Below, piece by piece: positions 8,026-15,056 of a DNA stretch of 22,316 bases (position 1 is its first letter; each line of letters opens with the position of its first letter). The DNA lies in contig DHUL01000039.1 of NCBI GenBank assembly GCA_002409145.1, positions 1 to 22,316 on the forward strand, given 5' to 3'. A model generated the notes under the pieces. It ran no database searches and was not told the DNA's origin. It worked only from the letters and a program-made list of their open reading frames with translations. The position numbers were made by a program, and so were the translations under genes. The stretch is from Bacteroidales bacterium UBA5235 (GTDB taxonomy: Bacteria; Bacteroidota; Bacteroidia; Bacteroidales; VadinHA17).

Positions 8026-8709
8026 ATGGCAATATGTAAAAACTGCGGTGTGGACCTGGGTGAAGGCAATGAAAAGTGCCCGCTCTGCGAACCTTCTGAA
8101 AGCCGCTCCGGGAAGATCGTCACAGCTGCTGATCTTTTCAGGCTCTCAAGGATAGAGAACACACGTCACCTATATGAGATAACAATGCTGCTCCTTGTCG
8201 CAGGAGTGATAATAACACTGGCCATCGATGCAGTCTTCACCAGGGGTATGAGTTGGTCACTGATGACAACCACCTGCATAGGCTACCTCCTGGTATTCAT
8301 ATCTGCTATTTACCTGCTCAGGCGCAGACCCTACCTGGTCATCACGCTGGCCACAGTGGCAACCCTCGTATTCCTGTGGCTCCTTGATCTGCTCACCGGC
8401 CATACGGGATGGTTCCGTTCCATAGCCAGCCCGCTGACAGTGGCAGCTGCCCTGCTTACAGCAGCAGTCCTTTTTCTGAATTCACTCAGCAGGTACAGGG
8501 GACTAAACCTCCTGGCATCAATCCTTATCGCCCTGGCGCTCTTCGCCCTGATAACGGAGTGCCTCACAGACCGCCTTGTCTCCCGCGACTACAGGCCGCA
8601 GTGGTCTGTGATAACGGCAGCATCCCTGGTGATTATCGCCATGTTCTTTATCTTCATTCATTACAGGATGAAAAGAGGCAGAAGTCTTGGCCGACTGTTC
8701 CATATATGA
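8026..8709 (+). CDS. DUF6320-like membrane protein with N-terminal zinc ribbon
   Basis: The protein has 227 residues. A rubredoxin/zinc-ribbon knuckle lies at the N terminus: Cys4, Cys7, Cys18 and Cys21 in a CxxC-x10-CxxC arrangement. After a polar linker come about six hydrophobic helices, near residues 52-70, 78-98, 102-122, 134-152, 160-178 and 193-213. It ends with a short basic tail (RMKRGRSLGRLFHI). I recognise the layout as the DUF6320 type, which is often encoded next to the acyltransferase family found just upstream. The 13-base gap implies one transcript. It may form a membrane platform for, or supply substrate to, the acyltransferase; no enzymatic motif is visible and the function is unknown. 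Confidence 0.72.
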   Translation: MAICKNCGVDLGEGNEKCPLCEPSESRSGKIVTAADLFRLSRIENTRHLYEITMLLLVAGVIITLAIDAVFTRGMSWSLMTTTCIGYLLVFISAIYLLRRRPYLVITLATVATLVFLWLLDLLTGHTGWFRSIASPLTVAAALLTAAVLFLNSLSRYRGLNLLASILIALALFALITECLTDRLVSRDYRPQWSVITAASLVIIAMFFIFIHYRMKRGRSLGRLFHI

Positions 8710-8832
8710 AATATCATTAAGGTTTTGGTTATCTGATGAAACTATCCCTGATCACCGCAATGATAGCTGTGAAGAGATGCTGTTCCTATAATTTTAATAA
8801 CTAAATTTAGCAGCTTAACCAAAGATCCGCGA

Positions 8833-10065
8833 ATGCAAAGTCTTCTTGAAAGATTTCTCGGGTATGTCCGGTTTGAGACAAAACCCGATGATTCAAATCC
8901 CTCCTCACCTTCTTCGGTGAGCCAGATGATTTTTGCCGGGCGACTGGCTGAGGAGCTGGAAAAGATCGGCCTGTCAGATGTGATACTCGACAGCAACGGG
9001 TATCTTATGGCTACACTCCCTGCAAACAACGGCTCCCGGGGTACCGTCATCGGGTTTATTGCCCATATGGATACCAGTCCTGAAGCCCCTTCATCAAATA
9101 TTAATCCTCTGGTGCACCCGGGATATGACGGAAAGGACCTTATGCTGAACCCGGAACGAAAAGTCATCCTTTCCCCTGCTGAGTTCCCTGAATTGAAAAA
9201 ATATGCAGGACAAACTCTGATAACCACTGACGGCACCACACTGCTCGGGGCTGATGACAAGGCCGGCATCGCTGAGATAATTACAGCCTGCGAGTATCTG
9301 ATTTCAAATCCTTCACTCAGGCACGGAAAGATCAGGATTGCCTTTACTCCCGATGAGGAGATCGGGAGAGGGGCTGACAATTTCAACGTGAAAAGTTTCG
9401 GCGCCGATTATGCCTATACCCTCGACGGAGGCGGCATAGGAGAGCTTGAATATGAAAACTTCAATGCTGCAGCGGCAACAGTTACTGTAAAGGGACGCAG
9501 TGTGCATCCCGGGACGGCAAAAGATACCATGATCAACTCAATTATGGTGGCAGGTGTCCTCGACAGCCTCCTGCCACCGGAAGAGCGACCGGAGCATACA
9601 AGCGGCTACGAGGGATTCTTCCACCTCTATGACATCCGTGGATCTGTTGAGGAAACAGTTATGAAGTACATTATCAGGGATCACGACCCTGTTAGGTTTG
9701 CTGCGAGAAAGGAGATGCTTGATGAAGTTGCGGAAACCACCCGCCAGGAGCATCCTGGCTCAGAGGTGAACATTGCCATGCGCGACCAGTATTTCAATAT
9801 GAAAGAGATAATTGAGGCCAACTATCATATCATGGAGGCCGCCATTGAAGCCTACAGAAAGGCCGGGGTGGAACCGGTCATCAAGCCTGTCAGGGGTGGT
9901 ACTGACGGAGCCAGACTGTCATTTATGGGCCTGCCCTGCCCCAACCTCTTCACCGGCGGACATAATTACCACGGACGATTTGAGTATATACCGCTTCAGT
10001 CAATGGAAAAAGCCGTGGAGGTTATAATAAATCTCATAACTTCAGGAAACAACTCACCGGAATGA
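8833..10065 (+). CDS. pepT: Peptidase T (tripeptide aminopeptidase, M20B)
   Basis: This cytoplasmic two-zinc aminopeptidase removes the N-terminal residue from tripeptides. At 410 residues it matches E. coli PepT. Metal ligands are in place: His78 and Asp80 (AHMDTSP), bridging Asp141 (LGADDKAG), catalytic Glu175 with metal ligand Glu176 (PDEEIG), Asp198 (TLDGGG) and His377 (GGHNYHG). The numbering is within two of E. coli. The start MQSLLERFLGYVRF is the usual beginning of the family. A 123-base gap precedes it and I see no convincing promoter there. Its last four bases overlap the start of the M28 peptidase gene (ATGA), so the two are translationally coupled. It would complete degradation of peptides made by the exported peptidases in this window. 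Confidence 0.95.
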   Translation: MQSLLERFLGYVRFETKPDDSNPSSPSSVSQMIFAGRLAEELEKIGLSDVILDSNGYLMATLPANNGSRGTVIGFIAHMDTSPEAPSSNINPLVHPGYDGKDLMLNPERKVILSPAEFPELKKYAGQTLITTDGTTLLGADDKAGIAEIITACEYLISNPSLRHGKIRIAFTPDEEIGRGADNFNVKSFGADYAYTLDGGGIGELEYENFNAAAATVTVKGRSVHPGTAKDTMINSIMVAGVLDSLLPPEERPEHTSGYEGFFHLYDIRGSVEETVMKYIIRDHDPVRFAARKEMLDEVAETTRQEHPGSEVNIAMRDQYFNMKEIIEANYHIMEAAIEAYRKAGVEPVIKPVRGGTDGARLSFMGLPCPNLFTGGHNYHGRFEYIPLQSMEKAVEVIINLITSGNNSPE

Positions 10066-11690
10066 AAAGAATCATCTTTCCTGTGGCACTGGTAACCATG
10101 GTTGCAACATCATGCACAGGAGATAAAGCCCTGGAAAAAGCCTCTGAAACCATCACTCCCGGTGAGCTGCGGGAATATACCCGTATTCTTGGAGCTGACA
10201 GCATGATGGGACGTAAACCCTTCTCCCCCGGTGAGACAATTGTGGTAAACTACCTTGCCGGAGAGCTCGAAAAGACAGGATTCGCTCCTGCCTTCGGTGA
10301 AAGCTGGTTCCAGGAGGTTCCGATGGTGCAGATCACCACAATGGCGGAGAGTCCGGTCATAATCACTGCCAATGGCAGGAAGCTCGAACTGGCTGCACCT
10401 GACGAAATCGCCGTGGAGTCGCCTTCAATGAAGGAGTATATTGAACTCGTCGACATGCCGATGGTCTTCTGCGGCTTCGGTATTGTGGCACCGGAATATG
10501 GCTGGAATGATTTCTCGGAAGTGGATGTGAGAGGCAAGTGCGCCGTGGTGCTGGTGAATGATCCGGGACTCTATACCGGTGACTCTGCCCTGTTCAAGGG
10601 AAGAACAATGACATACTACGGAAGGTGGACATACAAATACGAAGAGGCTGCAAGGCAGGGGGCGACTGCAGTTCTGATCATCCACGAGACTGTGGGCGCC
10701 GGCTATGACTTCTCTATACCCCGCACAAGCTCAATCTCACCCGGACTTTACCAGGAGCCTGAGGCCGGTGAGCCTGAACCATGCCCTGTAACAGGCTGGC
10801 TAAGCGCCGAAGCTGCATCAGAAGTGTTCAGGGCACTGGGCATGGATGTTGAAAAACTGCGAAGAGATGCCTGTCTCAGCGGCTTCCGTGGCTTTGAGAT
10901 GGGTTCATCCATCTCATTCCGTCTCACAAACTCCCACGTCAGGAACAGCTCAATGAACGTGGCAGGAATACTCAGGGGTACGACCCGACCCGAAGAAGCG
11001 ATAGTAATCTCAGCCCATTGGGACCATTTCGGTGTCGGAGAGAATGAGAACGGCGATTCAATATACAACGGCGCAGTGGACAACGGCACATCAATGGCCT
11101 GGGCCCTGGAGATTGGCGAAGCTTTCTCTTCAATGAAAAAGAGACCTGAAAGGTCTGTAATACTTTTCTTTCCTACGGCAGAGGAACAGGGATTGCTCGG
11201 TTCTTCCTGGTTTGTGGCCAATCCTCCTGTCAGTCGTGAGGGCCTTGTGGCCTGTTTCAATAATGACCTTCTCCTTCCTCTCGGGAGGATGAAGGATATA
11301 ATGGTGACAGGTTATGGCCAGTCGGAACTTGATGATTTGCTTGAAGATGCAGCCCGCAGACAGGACAGGTACATAATGCCTGATCCCAATCCTGAGAGCG
11401 GAATGTACTTCCGTTCTGACCATTTTCCATTCGCCCGTGCCGGGGTGCCGGCCCTCTTCGCCCGTGGCAATTTTGACAGCAGGGAGTATGGCAGAGAATG
11501 GACCAGGGAACAGGAAAGGGATTACATCAGGAACAGGTATCACAAGCCTGCCGATAACTATTACCCTGAGATGGATTTTGATGGCATTGCTGAAGACTCC
11601 AGGGCTGTCCTTGATGTTGCCTACAGGATTGTGACAAGTGATATCAGACCTGGGTGGAAACCCGGTTCTGAATTTGCAAATATCAGATAA
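10062..11690 (+). CDS. M28-family zinc aminopeptidase, lipoprotein, with PA domain
   Basis: The 542-residue protein starts with a lipoprotein signal (lipobox VATSC, lipidated Cys18), so it is probably anchored in the envelope. A protease-associated (PA) insert spans roughly residues 130-260. The M28 metallopeptidase domain follows, with His319 (SAHWDHFG), Asp340 (VDNGTS), Glu374/Glu375 (TAEEQG), Asp402 (FNNDLLLP) and His454 (RSDHFPFA). This is the standard order of two-zinc ligands and catalytic Glu. It resembles Bacteroidota 'M28 family peptidase' lipoproteins that remove N-terminal residues. The start overlaps the pepT stop by four bases. An AT-rich gap with a weak hairpin follows. The class is firm; the residue preference is not visible. 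Confidence 0.92.
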   Translation: MKRIIFPVALVTMVATSCTGDKALEKASETITPGELREYTRILGADSMMGRKPFSPGETIVVNYLAGELEKTGFAPAFGESWFQEVPMVQITTMAESPVIITANGRKLELAAPDEIAVESPSMKEYIELVDMPMVFCGFGIVAPEYGWNDFSEVDVRGKCAVVLVNDPGLYTGDSALFKGRTMTYYGRWTYKYEEAARQGATAVLIIHETVGAGYDFSIPRTSSISPGLYQEPEAGEPEPCPVTGWLSAEAASEVFRALGMDVEKLRRDACLSGFRGFEMGSSISFRLTNSHVRNSSMNVAGILRGTTRPEEAIVISAHWDHFGVGENENGDSIYNGAVDNGTSMAWALEIGEAFSSMKKRPERSVILFFPTAEEQGLLGSSWFVANPPVSREGLVACFNNDLLLPLGRMKDIMVTGYGQSELDDLLEDAARRQDRYIMPDPNPESGMYFRSDHFPFARAGVPALFARGNFDSREYGREWTREQERDYIRNRYHKPADNYYPEMDFDGIAEDSRAVLDVAYRIVTSDIRPGWKPGSEFANIR

Positions 11691-11735
11691 ATTATTAATT
11701 AGCAACAACATATCACACATCTCAATAAGATATTA

Positions 11736-11755
11736 AACAATTTATTGTTATTTTT
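11736..11755 (+). terminator. Weak AT-rich terminator candidate after the M28 gene
   Basis: AACAA and TTGTT form a five-pair stem around TTTA, followed by ATTTTT. The stem has only one G-C pair, so it may be inefficient. It lies between the M28 stop codon and the hydrogenase promoter. Confidence 0.3.
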
Positions 11756-11761
11756 GTAACA

Positions 11762-11779
11762 CTGTGAATATTTTCACAA
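11762..11779. promoter_or_regulatory. Rex-type operator upstream of the hydrogenase locus
   Basis: CTGTGAATATTTTCACAA is a palindrome with arms TGTGAA and TTCACA around TATT. It matches the general Rex consensus TTGTGAA-N4-TTCACAA at 13 of 14 specified bases. Rex is a repressor released by NADH and often controls fermentative and hydrogenase genes. The site covers the expected -33 position of the promoter ending at 11795, which fits repression. The same bases also fit the CRP pattern TGTGA-N6-TCACA, so a CRP/FNR-family protein is the alternative reader. The rex gene is not in the window. Confidence 0.65.
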
Positions 11780-11795
11780 ATAATTTATACCTTTG
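11763..11795 (+). promoter_or_regulatory. Promoter of the hydrogenase locus (TACCTTTG -7 box)
   Basis: TACCTTTG at 11788-11795 fully matches TAnnTTTG. The -33 position, 21 bases upstream as in the RRM promoter, holds TGTG (11763-11766) in place of TTTG and lies within the Rex-like palindrome. Transcription would start near 11801 and give a leader of about 39 bases before the first gene. Confidence 0.6.
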
Positions 11796-11839
11796 CGCTG
11801 CCGTATTATTATATAGTATTTCTGGGAAACAGCGTAAAA

Positions 11840-12184
11840 ATGAAATTGGAAGAAATTTGTTCAGCATTGAACGGAACGGTGGTTTGTGGTGGTGACAAGG
11901 CACACCGTGAGGTAACTCACGCTTTTGCTTCAGACCTGATGAGTGACGTTCTCACCGTTACCTGCAATAACCTGCTTCTGATTACCGGCCTGGCCAACAT
12001 GCAGACCATTCGCACGGCAGAGATGTCAGATATCGAATGTATCCTGTTCGTTCGCAACAAGTCAGTCACCCCGGAGATGAAAACCCTGGCCGAAGAGCTC
12101 GGAATGACTCTCATAACCTGCCCCCTGACTATGTTCAGGGCTTCAGGAGAGCTTTACAGGGCCGGAATTAAACCTCTATTCTGA
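11840..12184 (+). CDS. DRTGG-domain protein, first copy in hydrogenase signalling module
   Basis: This 114-residue protein begins the hydrogenase locus. Residues 25-100 resemble the DRTGG domain, a small fold named from a regulatory segment next to CBS domains and in phosphotransacetylase-like proteins. The visible signature is the run AFASDLMSDVL, followed by alternating beta and alpha segments. It is related to the second copy at 14008-14340, which also carries ASDL(L/M)SDV(L/M), but is clearly diverged: the second keeps VWITIQTHRNV where this one has LLLITGLANMQ. DRTGG proteins are common next to HydABC-type hydrogenases in anaerobes; their job has not been settled and a ligand-binding regulatory role is inferred. 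The start lies 45 bases after the -7 box. The gap to the next gene is 12 bases. Confidence 0.75.
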   Translation: MKLEEICSALNGTVVCGGDKAHREVTHAFASDLMSDVLTVTCNNLLLITGLANMQTIRTAEMSDIECILFVRNKSVTPEMKTLAEELGMTLITCPLTMFRASGELYRAGIKPLF

Positions 12185-12196
12185 GCAGCAGTGGCA

Positions 12197-12622
12197 ATGA
12201 CCTTTGAATATAAGGTACAGGGAGGCGACTTCACCCATGCCGGTTATGCCTCAAGCCAGGTAAAGAAAATGCTTAAGCAGCTCGGTGTTGACAGTGTAGT
12301 CATCAAGAGGGTGGTGGTTTGTCTCTACGAAGCTGAAGTAAACATAGTGGCTCATGCCAGGGACGGGATTATAAGCATCGTGCTTGATACCGACACAATC
12401 CTTATGAAGCTCACTGATAACGGGCCAGGCATTGCTAATATCGAACAGGCGATGCAGAAAGGTTATTCAACCGCCTCCCCCGAAGTAAGGGAGATGGGAT
12501 TCGGGGCAGGGATGGGGCTGCCCAATATAAGTGCAAATGCTGACAGGTTTCTCATCACCAGCGAACCTGGCACAGGCACTGCTCTTGAAATAACAATAAA
12601 CCTGAACAGCGCTGCTGTCTGA
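12197..12622 (+). CDS. RsbW/SpoIIAB-like ATP-binding protein (GHKL anti-sigma-factor kinase type)
   Basis: This 141-residue protein is essentially one GHKL ATPase domain. The N box is EAEVNIVAHA (residues 45-54), the G1 box DNGPGI (74-79) and the G2 box GFGAGMGLPNI (101-111). The compact size and lack of a dimerization/phospho-acceptor domain match anti-sigma serine kinases such as SpoIIAB and RsbW rather than a full sensor kinase. ATG at 12197 is preferred; a GTG two codons upstream (12191) is also possible. No anti-anti-sigma (STAS) partner or sigma factor is encoded nearby, so the target is unknown. It lies 4 bases before the HydS-like gene. By position it probably relays a signal from HydS or the DRTGG proteins, perhaps by phosphorylating one of them. 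Confidence 0.8.
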   Translation: MTFEYKVQGGDFTHAGYASSQVKKMLKQLGVDSVVIKRVVVCLYEAEVNIVAHARDGIISIVLDTDTILMKLTDNGPGIANIEQAMQKGYSTASPEVREMGFGAGMGLPNISANADRFLITSEPGTGTALEITINLNSAAV

Positions 12623-12626
12623 AACA

Positions 12627-14021
12627 ATGGAAAAAGGCTTTTTTCACCACGCACTCACCATCCGTGAAGATATATGCACGGGTTGTTCACTCTGCATGAG
12701 GGTTTGCCCCACCGAGGCTCTACGCATACGTGACGGCAAGGCCAAACTTATTGAAGATCGCTGCGTCGACTGCGGAGAGTGCTTCAGGAGTTGCCCGGTG
12801 CATGCAATTATCATTGAGCAGGACGACTTCAGCCGTATCTTTGACTACAAGCACCGTGTAGCCCTTGTGCCGGCAGTGCTCCACGGGCAGTTCAGGCATG
12901 AGGTCTCCATGTCGGAGATCAGTGCTGTACTCAGGAGCCTGGGATTTACATGGGTTTATGAGGTTGAACACGGAGCGGAAATACTTAAGCCTGCCATAGA
13001 TGACCTGATGAATGTCAGGACCCTCCCCCGCCCTCTCATCTCAAGCTATTGCCCAGCTATTGTACGCCTCATACAGGTGCGGTTCCCTGCCCTCATAAGG
13101 AACCTTGCCACAGTGAAAGCACCCCTGGAGATGGCCGCTTTCTACTGCCGCCGTGTACTGCGCGACAGAGGCGCCCATAACGCCGAGATCGGGGTGTTCT
13201 ATGTCACACCCTGTGCCGCCAAGATCGCAGCCGTGAAATCACCTGTGGGAGAAGAATCTACCCCAATCAGCGGTGTAATCAACATGGACTTCATCTACAA
13301 CAAGATAAACCGCACACTGAGAAACAAGGGTGAACTGAAGTATGGCGATGATCATGCCTATTCCGTTGACCCTGACACTCTTGTCTGGAGCCTTACCAAC
13401 GGCGAGGCCTCCTGTGTAAATGGAAGCACCCTGGCTATCGACGGAATGAACAACGTCACCGAATTCCTTGAACAGCTCGAGAACGACGAGATCACCGGCG
13501 TCGATTATCTCGAACTGAGAGCCTGTGACGAGGGGTGCGCCGGCGGTGTGCTCCTCTCTTCTAACCGTTTCCTGGTTGCCGAACGGCTCCGTAACAAAGC
13601 CCGTACCCTCAAACCCGGAGACTCTTCGCCTGAAACGGAAGAATTCCCTGACATCGAATCATACAGCGGATACCTGATGAACAAGGTTAGAATTACAGAG
13701 GAGATTAAGCCCCGGTCAATGTACCGCCTCTCCGGAGACCGTGATGAGGCAATGAAGATGATGAAACGGTCGCGACGAATCATGTGCTGGCTCCCGGGGA
13801 CCGATTGCGGCCTCTGCGGGGCTCCATCATGCCAGGCACTGTCTGAAGATATTGTCCGTCACCGCGGTGATATATCACAATGCGCTTTCATCCGCGAGTC
13901 AAACATGGAAAGGCAGCTGATGGACAGGGAAAGATCTTCAGAAATAATGAGGCGGATATGGGGTGATAATAATTTCACAAAAAACTGCAATAAAAAAGGT
14001 GCTGAAAATGAAAGTAACTGA
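12627..14021 (+). CDS. hydS: HydS-like putative sensory [FeFe]-hydrogenase
   Basis: The 464-residue protein is a modified [FeFe]-hydrogenase. Two ferredoxin-type 4Fe-4S motifs come first (Cys17, 20, 23, 27 and Cys46, 49, 52, 56). The H-cluster domain retains all four cysteine ligands: Cys142 (SSYCPA), Cys196 (TPCAAK, with Lys199), Cys300 and Cys304 (RACDEGC). The proton-transfer cysteine preceding Cys142 is Tyr141, and the usual Met of motifs 2 and 3 is Thr194 and Arg298. A further 4Fe-4S domain at the end uses Cys394, 397, 402 and 419. There is no PAS domain. Low-activity sensory hydrogenases of groups C and D show this kind of active-site change, so the protein probably senses H2 or electron pressure instead of producing H2. 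Its last 14 bases overlap the next gene. Confidence 0.82.
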   Translation: MEKGFFHHALTIREDICTGCSLCMRVCPTEALRIRDGKAKLIEDRCVDCGECFRSCPVHAIIIEQDDFSRIFDYKHRVALVPAVLHGQFRHEVSMSEISAVLRSLGFTWVYEVEHGAEILKPAIDDLMNVRTLPRPLISSYCPAIVRLIQVRFPALIRNLATVKAPLEMAAFYCRRVLRDRGAHNAEIGVFYVTPCAAKIAAVKSPVGEESTPISGVINMDFIYNKINRTLRNKGELKYGDDHAYSVDPDTLVWSLTNGEASCVNGSTLAIDGMNNVTEFLEQLENDEITGVDYLELRACDEGCAGGVLLSSNRFLVAERLRNKARTLKPGDSSPETEEFPDIESYSGYLMNKVRITEEIKPRSMYRLSGDRDEAMKMMKRSRRIMCWLPGTDCGLCGAPSCQALSEDIVRHRGDISQCAFIRESNMERQLMDRERSSEIMRRIWGDNNFTKNCNKKGAENESN

Positions 14022-14340
14022 CATTGTTGAAAAGCTTGGACTTAATGTATTCTCAGGGCATGAAGGCCTTGGCAGGGAGGTCACCGGCGGCTATGCTTCC
14101 GACCTTCTCAGTGATGTGATGGGGCATGCAGAAGCCGGAACCGTGTGGATCACCATCCAGACACACCGTAATGTCACTGCAATTGCCTCACTGAGAGATA
14201 TTTCAGCTGTGATAATCACCTCAGGGGAAAAACCGGGTGATGACACCATTGCACAGAGCAATGAGGAGGGTATTCCGGTACTCGGAACAGAACTCCGTAC
14301 ATTCGAACTGGCAGGCAGACTCTATTCGCTATTAGGCTGA
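14008..14340 (+). CDS. DRTGG-domain protein, second copy
   Basis: This 110-residue protein has a well-preserved DRTGG-type domain: GREVTGGYASDLLSDVM at about residues 22-38, VWITIQTHRNVTAIASL near 47-63 and a C-terminal GIPVLGTELRTFELAGRL. The start chosen is ATG 14008 (MKVTDIVEKLGL). An upstream ATG in the same frame at 13963 would add 15 residues lying inside hydS and unlike the family. The chosen start overlaps the hydS stop by 14 bases, so translation is probably coupled. The two DRTGG copies flank the ATPase and HydS genes. A regulatory, ligand-binding role in the hydrogenase module is inferred from context; no catalytic residues are seen. Confidence 0.8.
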   Translation: MKVTDIVEKLGLNVFSGHEGLGREVTGGYASDLLSDVMGHAEAGTVWITIQTHRNVTAIASLRDISAVIITSGEKPGDDTIAQSNEEGIPVLGTELRTFELAGRLYSLLG

Positions 14341-14342
14341 CC

Positions 14343-15056
14343 ATGAAGCCGTTCAGGGCAGATCTGCATATTCATACCCTGCTTTCGCCATGCGGCTCTC
14401 TTGAGATGAGTCCGCGTGAGATCATTGCGCGTGCAAAGAGCAGGGGACTTGATATGATAGCAGTCGCTGACCACAACAGTACATACCACTGTGAACTGAC
14501 AGTGACACTCGGCCGCGAGACCGGTCTTACGGTCCTGAGAGCTGCTGAGGTCACCAGTGCTGAAGAGGTCCACTCGCTGGTGATCCTCCCTGATGAAGCA
14601 TCAACCCTCTCCTTTCAGGCCTGGATTGACAGTCATTGCACCAATATGCCACACAATCCCGACATCTTCGGTGACCAGGTGGTGATTGACAGGGATGAGA
14701 ATATTATTCGTGAGATAGACCATTTTCTGCCGGCTGCCCTGAATGCCTCCATCGATGAGGTTGAATCAGCAGCCCACAGCCATGGCGGCCTTTTCATCCC
14801 GGCTCATATTGACAGGCCCGCAATGGGCATTCTGGGCCAGCTTGGGTTTATTCCTGGTGACCTTTTCATTGATGCAGTGGAGGTGGTGGGCAGAATAGCT
14901 GATCTTCTGTTCCCGGTTATCCGCAATTCCGATGCCCACGTTCCGGAACATATCGGAAGGCGATATACCGAATACATGCTAGAAAGCGCCTCCTTCGCCG
15001 AACTGGCCAAGGCACTCCGGGGTGAAGCCGGAAGATTTATAATACCGCAGCCGTGA
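14343..15056 (+). CDS. PHP-domain metal-dependent phosphoesterase
   Basis: This 237-residue protein is a stand-alone PHP domain. All metal-binding motifs are present: His9 and His11 (DLHIHT), Asp43 and His44 (VADHNS), Glu69 (AAEVTS), His77 (EVHSL), His155 (PAHID), Asp197 and His199 (NSDAHV). Such a full set predicts a three-metal hydrolase. Known PHP enzymes remove phosphate from small molecules, nucleotides or histidinol phosphate, and some are bacterial protein-tyrosine phosphatases. Here it lies between a DRTGG gene (2 bases before) and a GHKL ATPase gene (1-base overlap after). This suggests it may oppose the kinase-like proteins as the phosphatase of the module. The substrate is not shown by the sequence. 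Confidence 0.85.
   Translation: MKPFRADLHIHTLLSPCGSLEMSPREIIARAKSRGLDMIAVADHNSTYHCELTVTLGRETGLTVLRAAEVTSAEEVHSLVILPDEASTLSFQAWIDSHCTNMPHNPDIFGDQVVIDRDENIIREIDHFLPAALNASIDEVESAAHSHGGLFIPAHIDRPAMGILGQLGFIPGDLFIDAVEVVGRIADLLFPVIRNSDAHVPEHIGRRYTEYMLESASFAELAKALRGEAGRFIIPQP

Noticed and set aside
8801..8810. Palindrome CTAAATTTAG before pepT
   Set aside because: Ten AT-rich bases are easily expected by chance and no promoter box is correctly spaced around it.
8742..9386. Long minus-strand open frame (214 codons) over the pepT start
   Set aside because: It is antisense to pepT, low in motif content and rich in Ser/Pro/Ile as expected from reading the opposite strand; pepT has every metal ligand.
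12720..12971. Minus-strand open frame within hydS
   Set aside because: Antisense to the cysteine-motif region of hydS; no start signal or domain.
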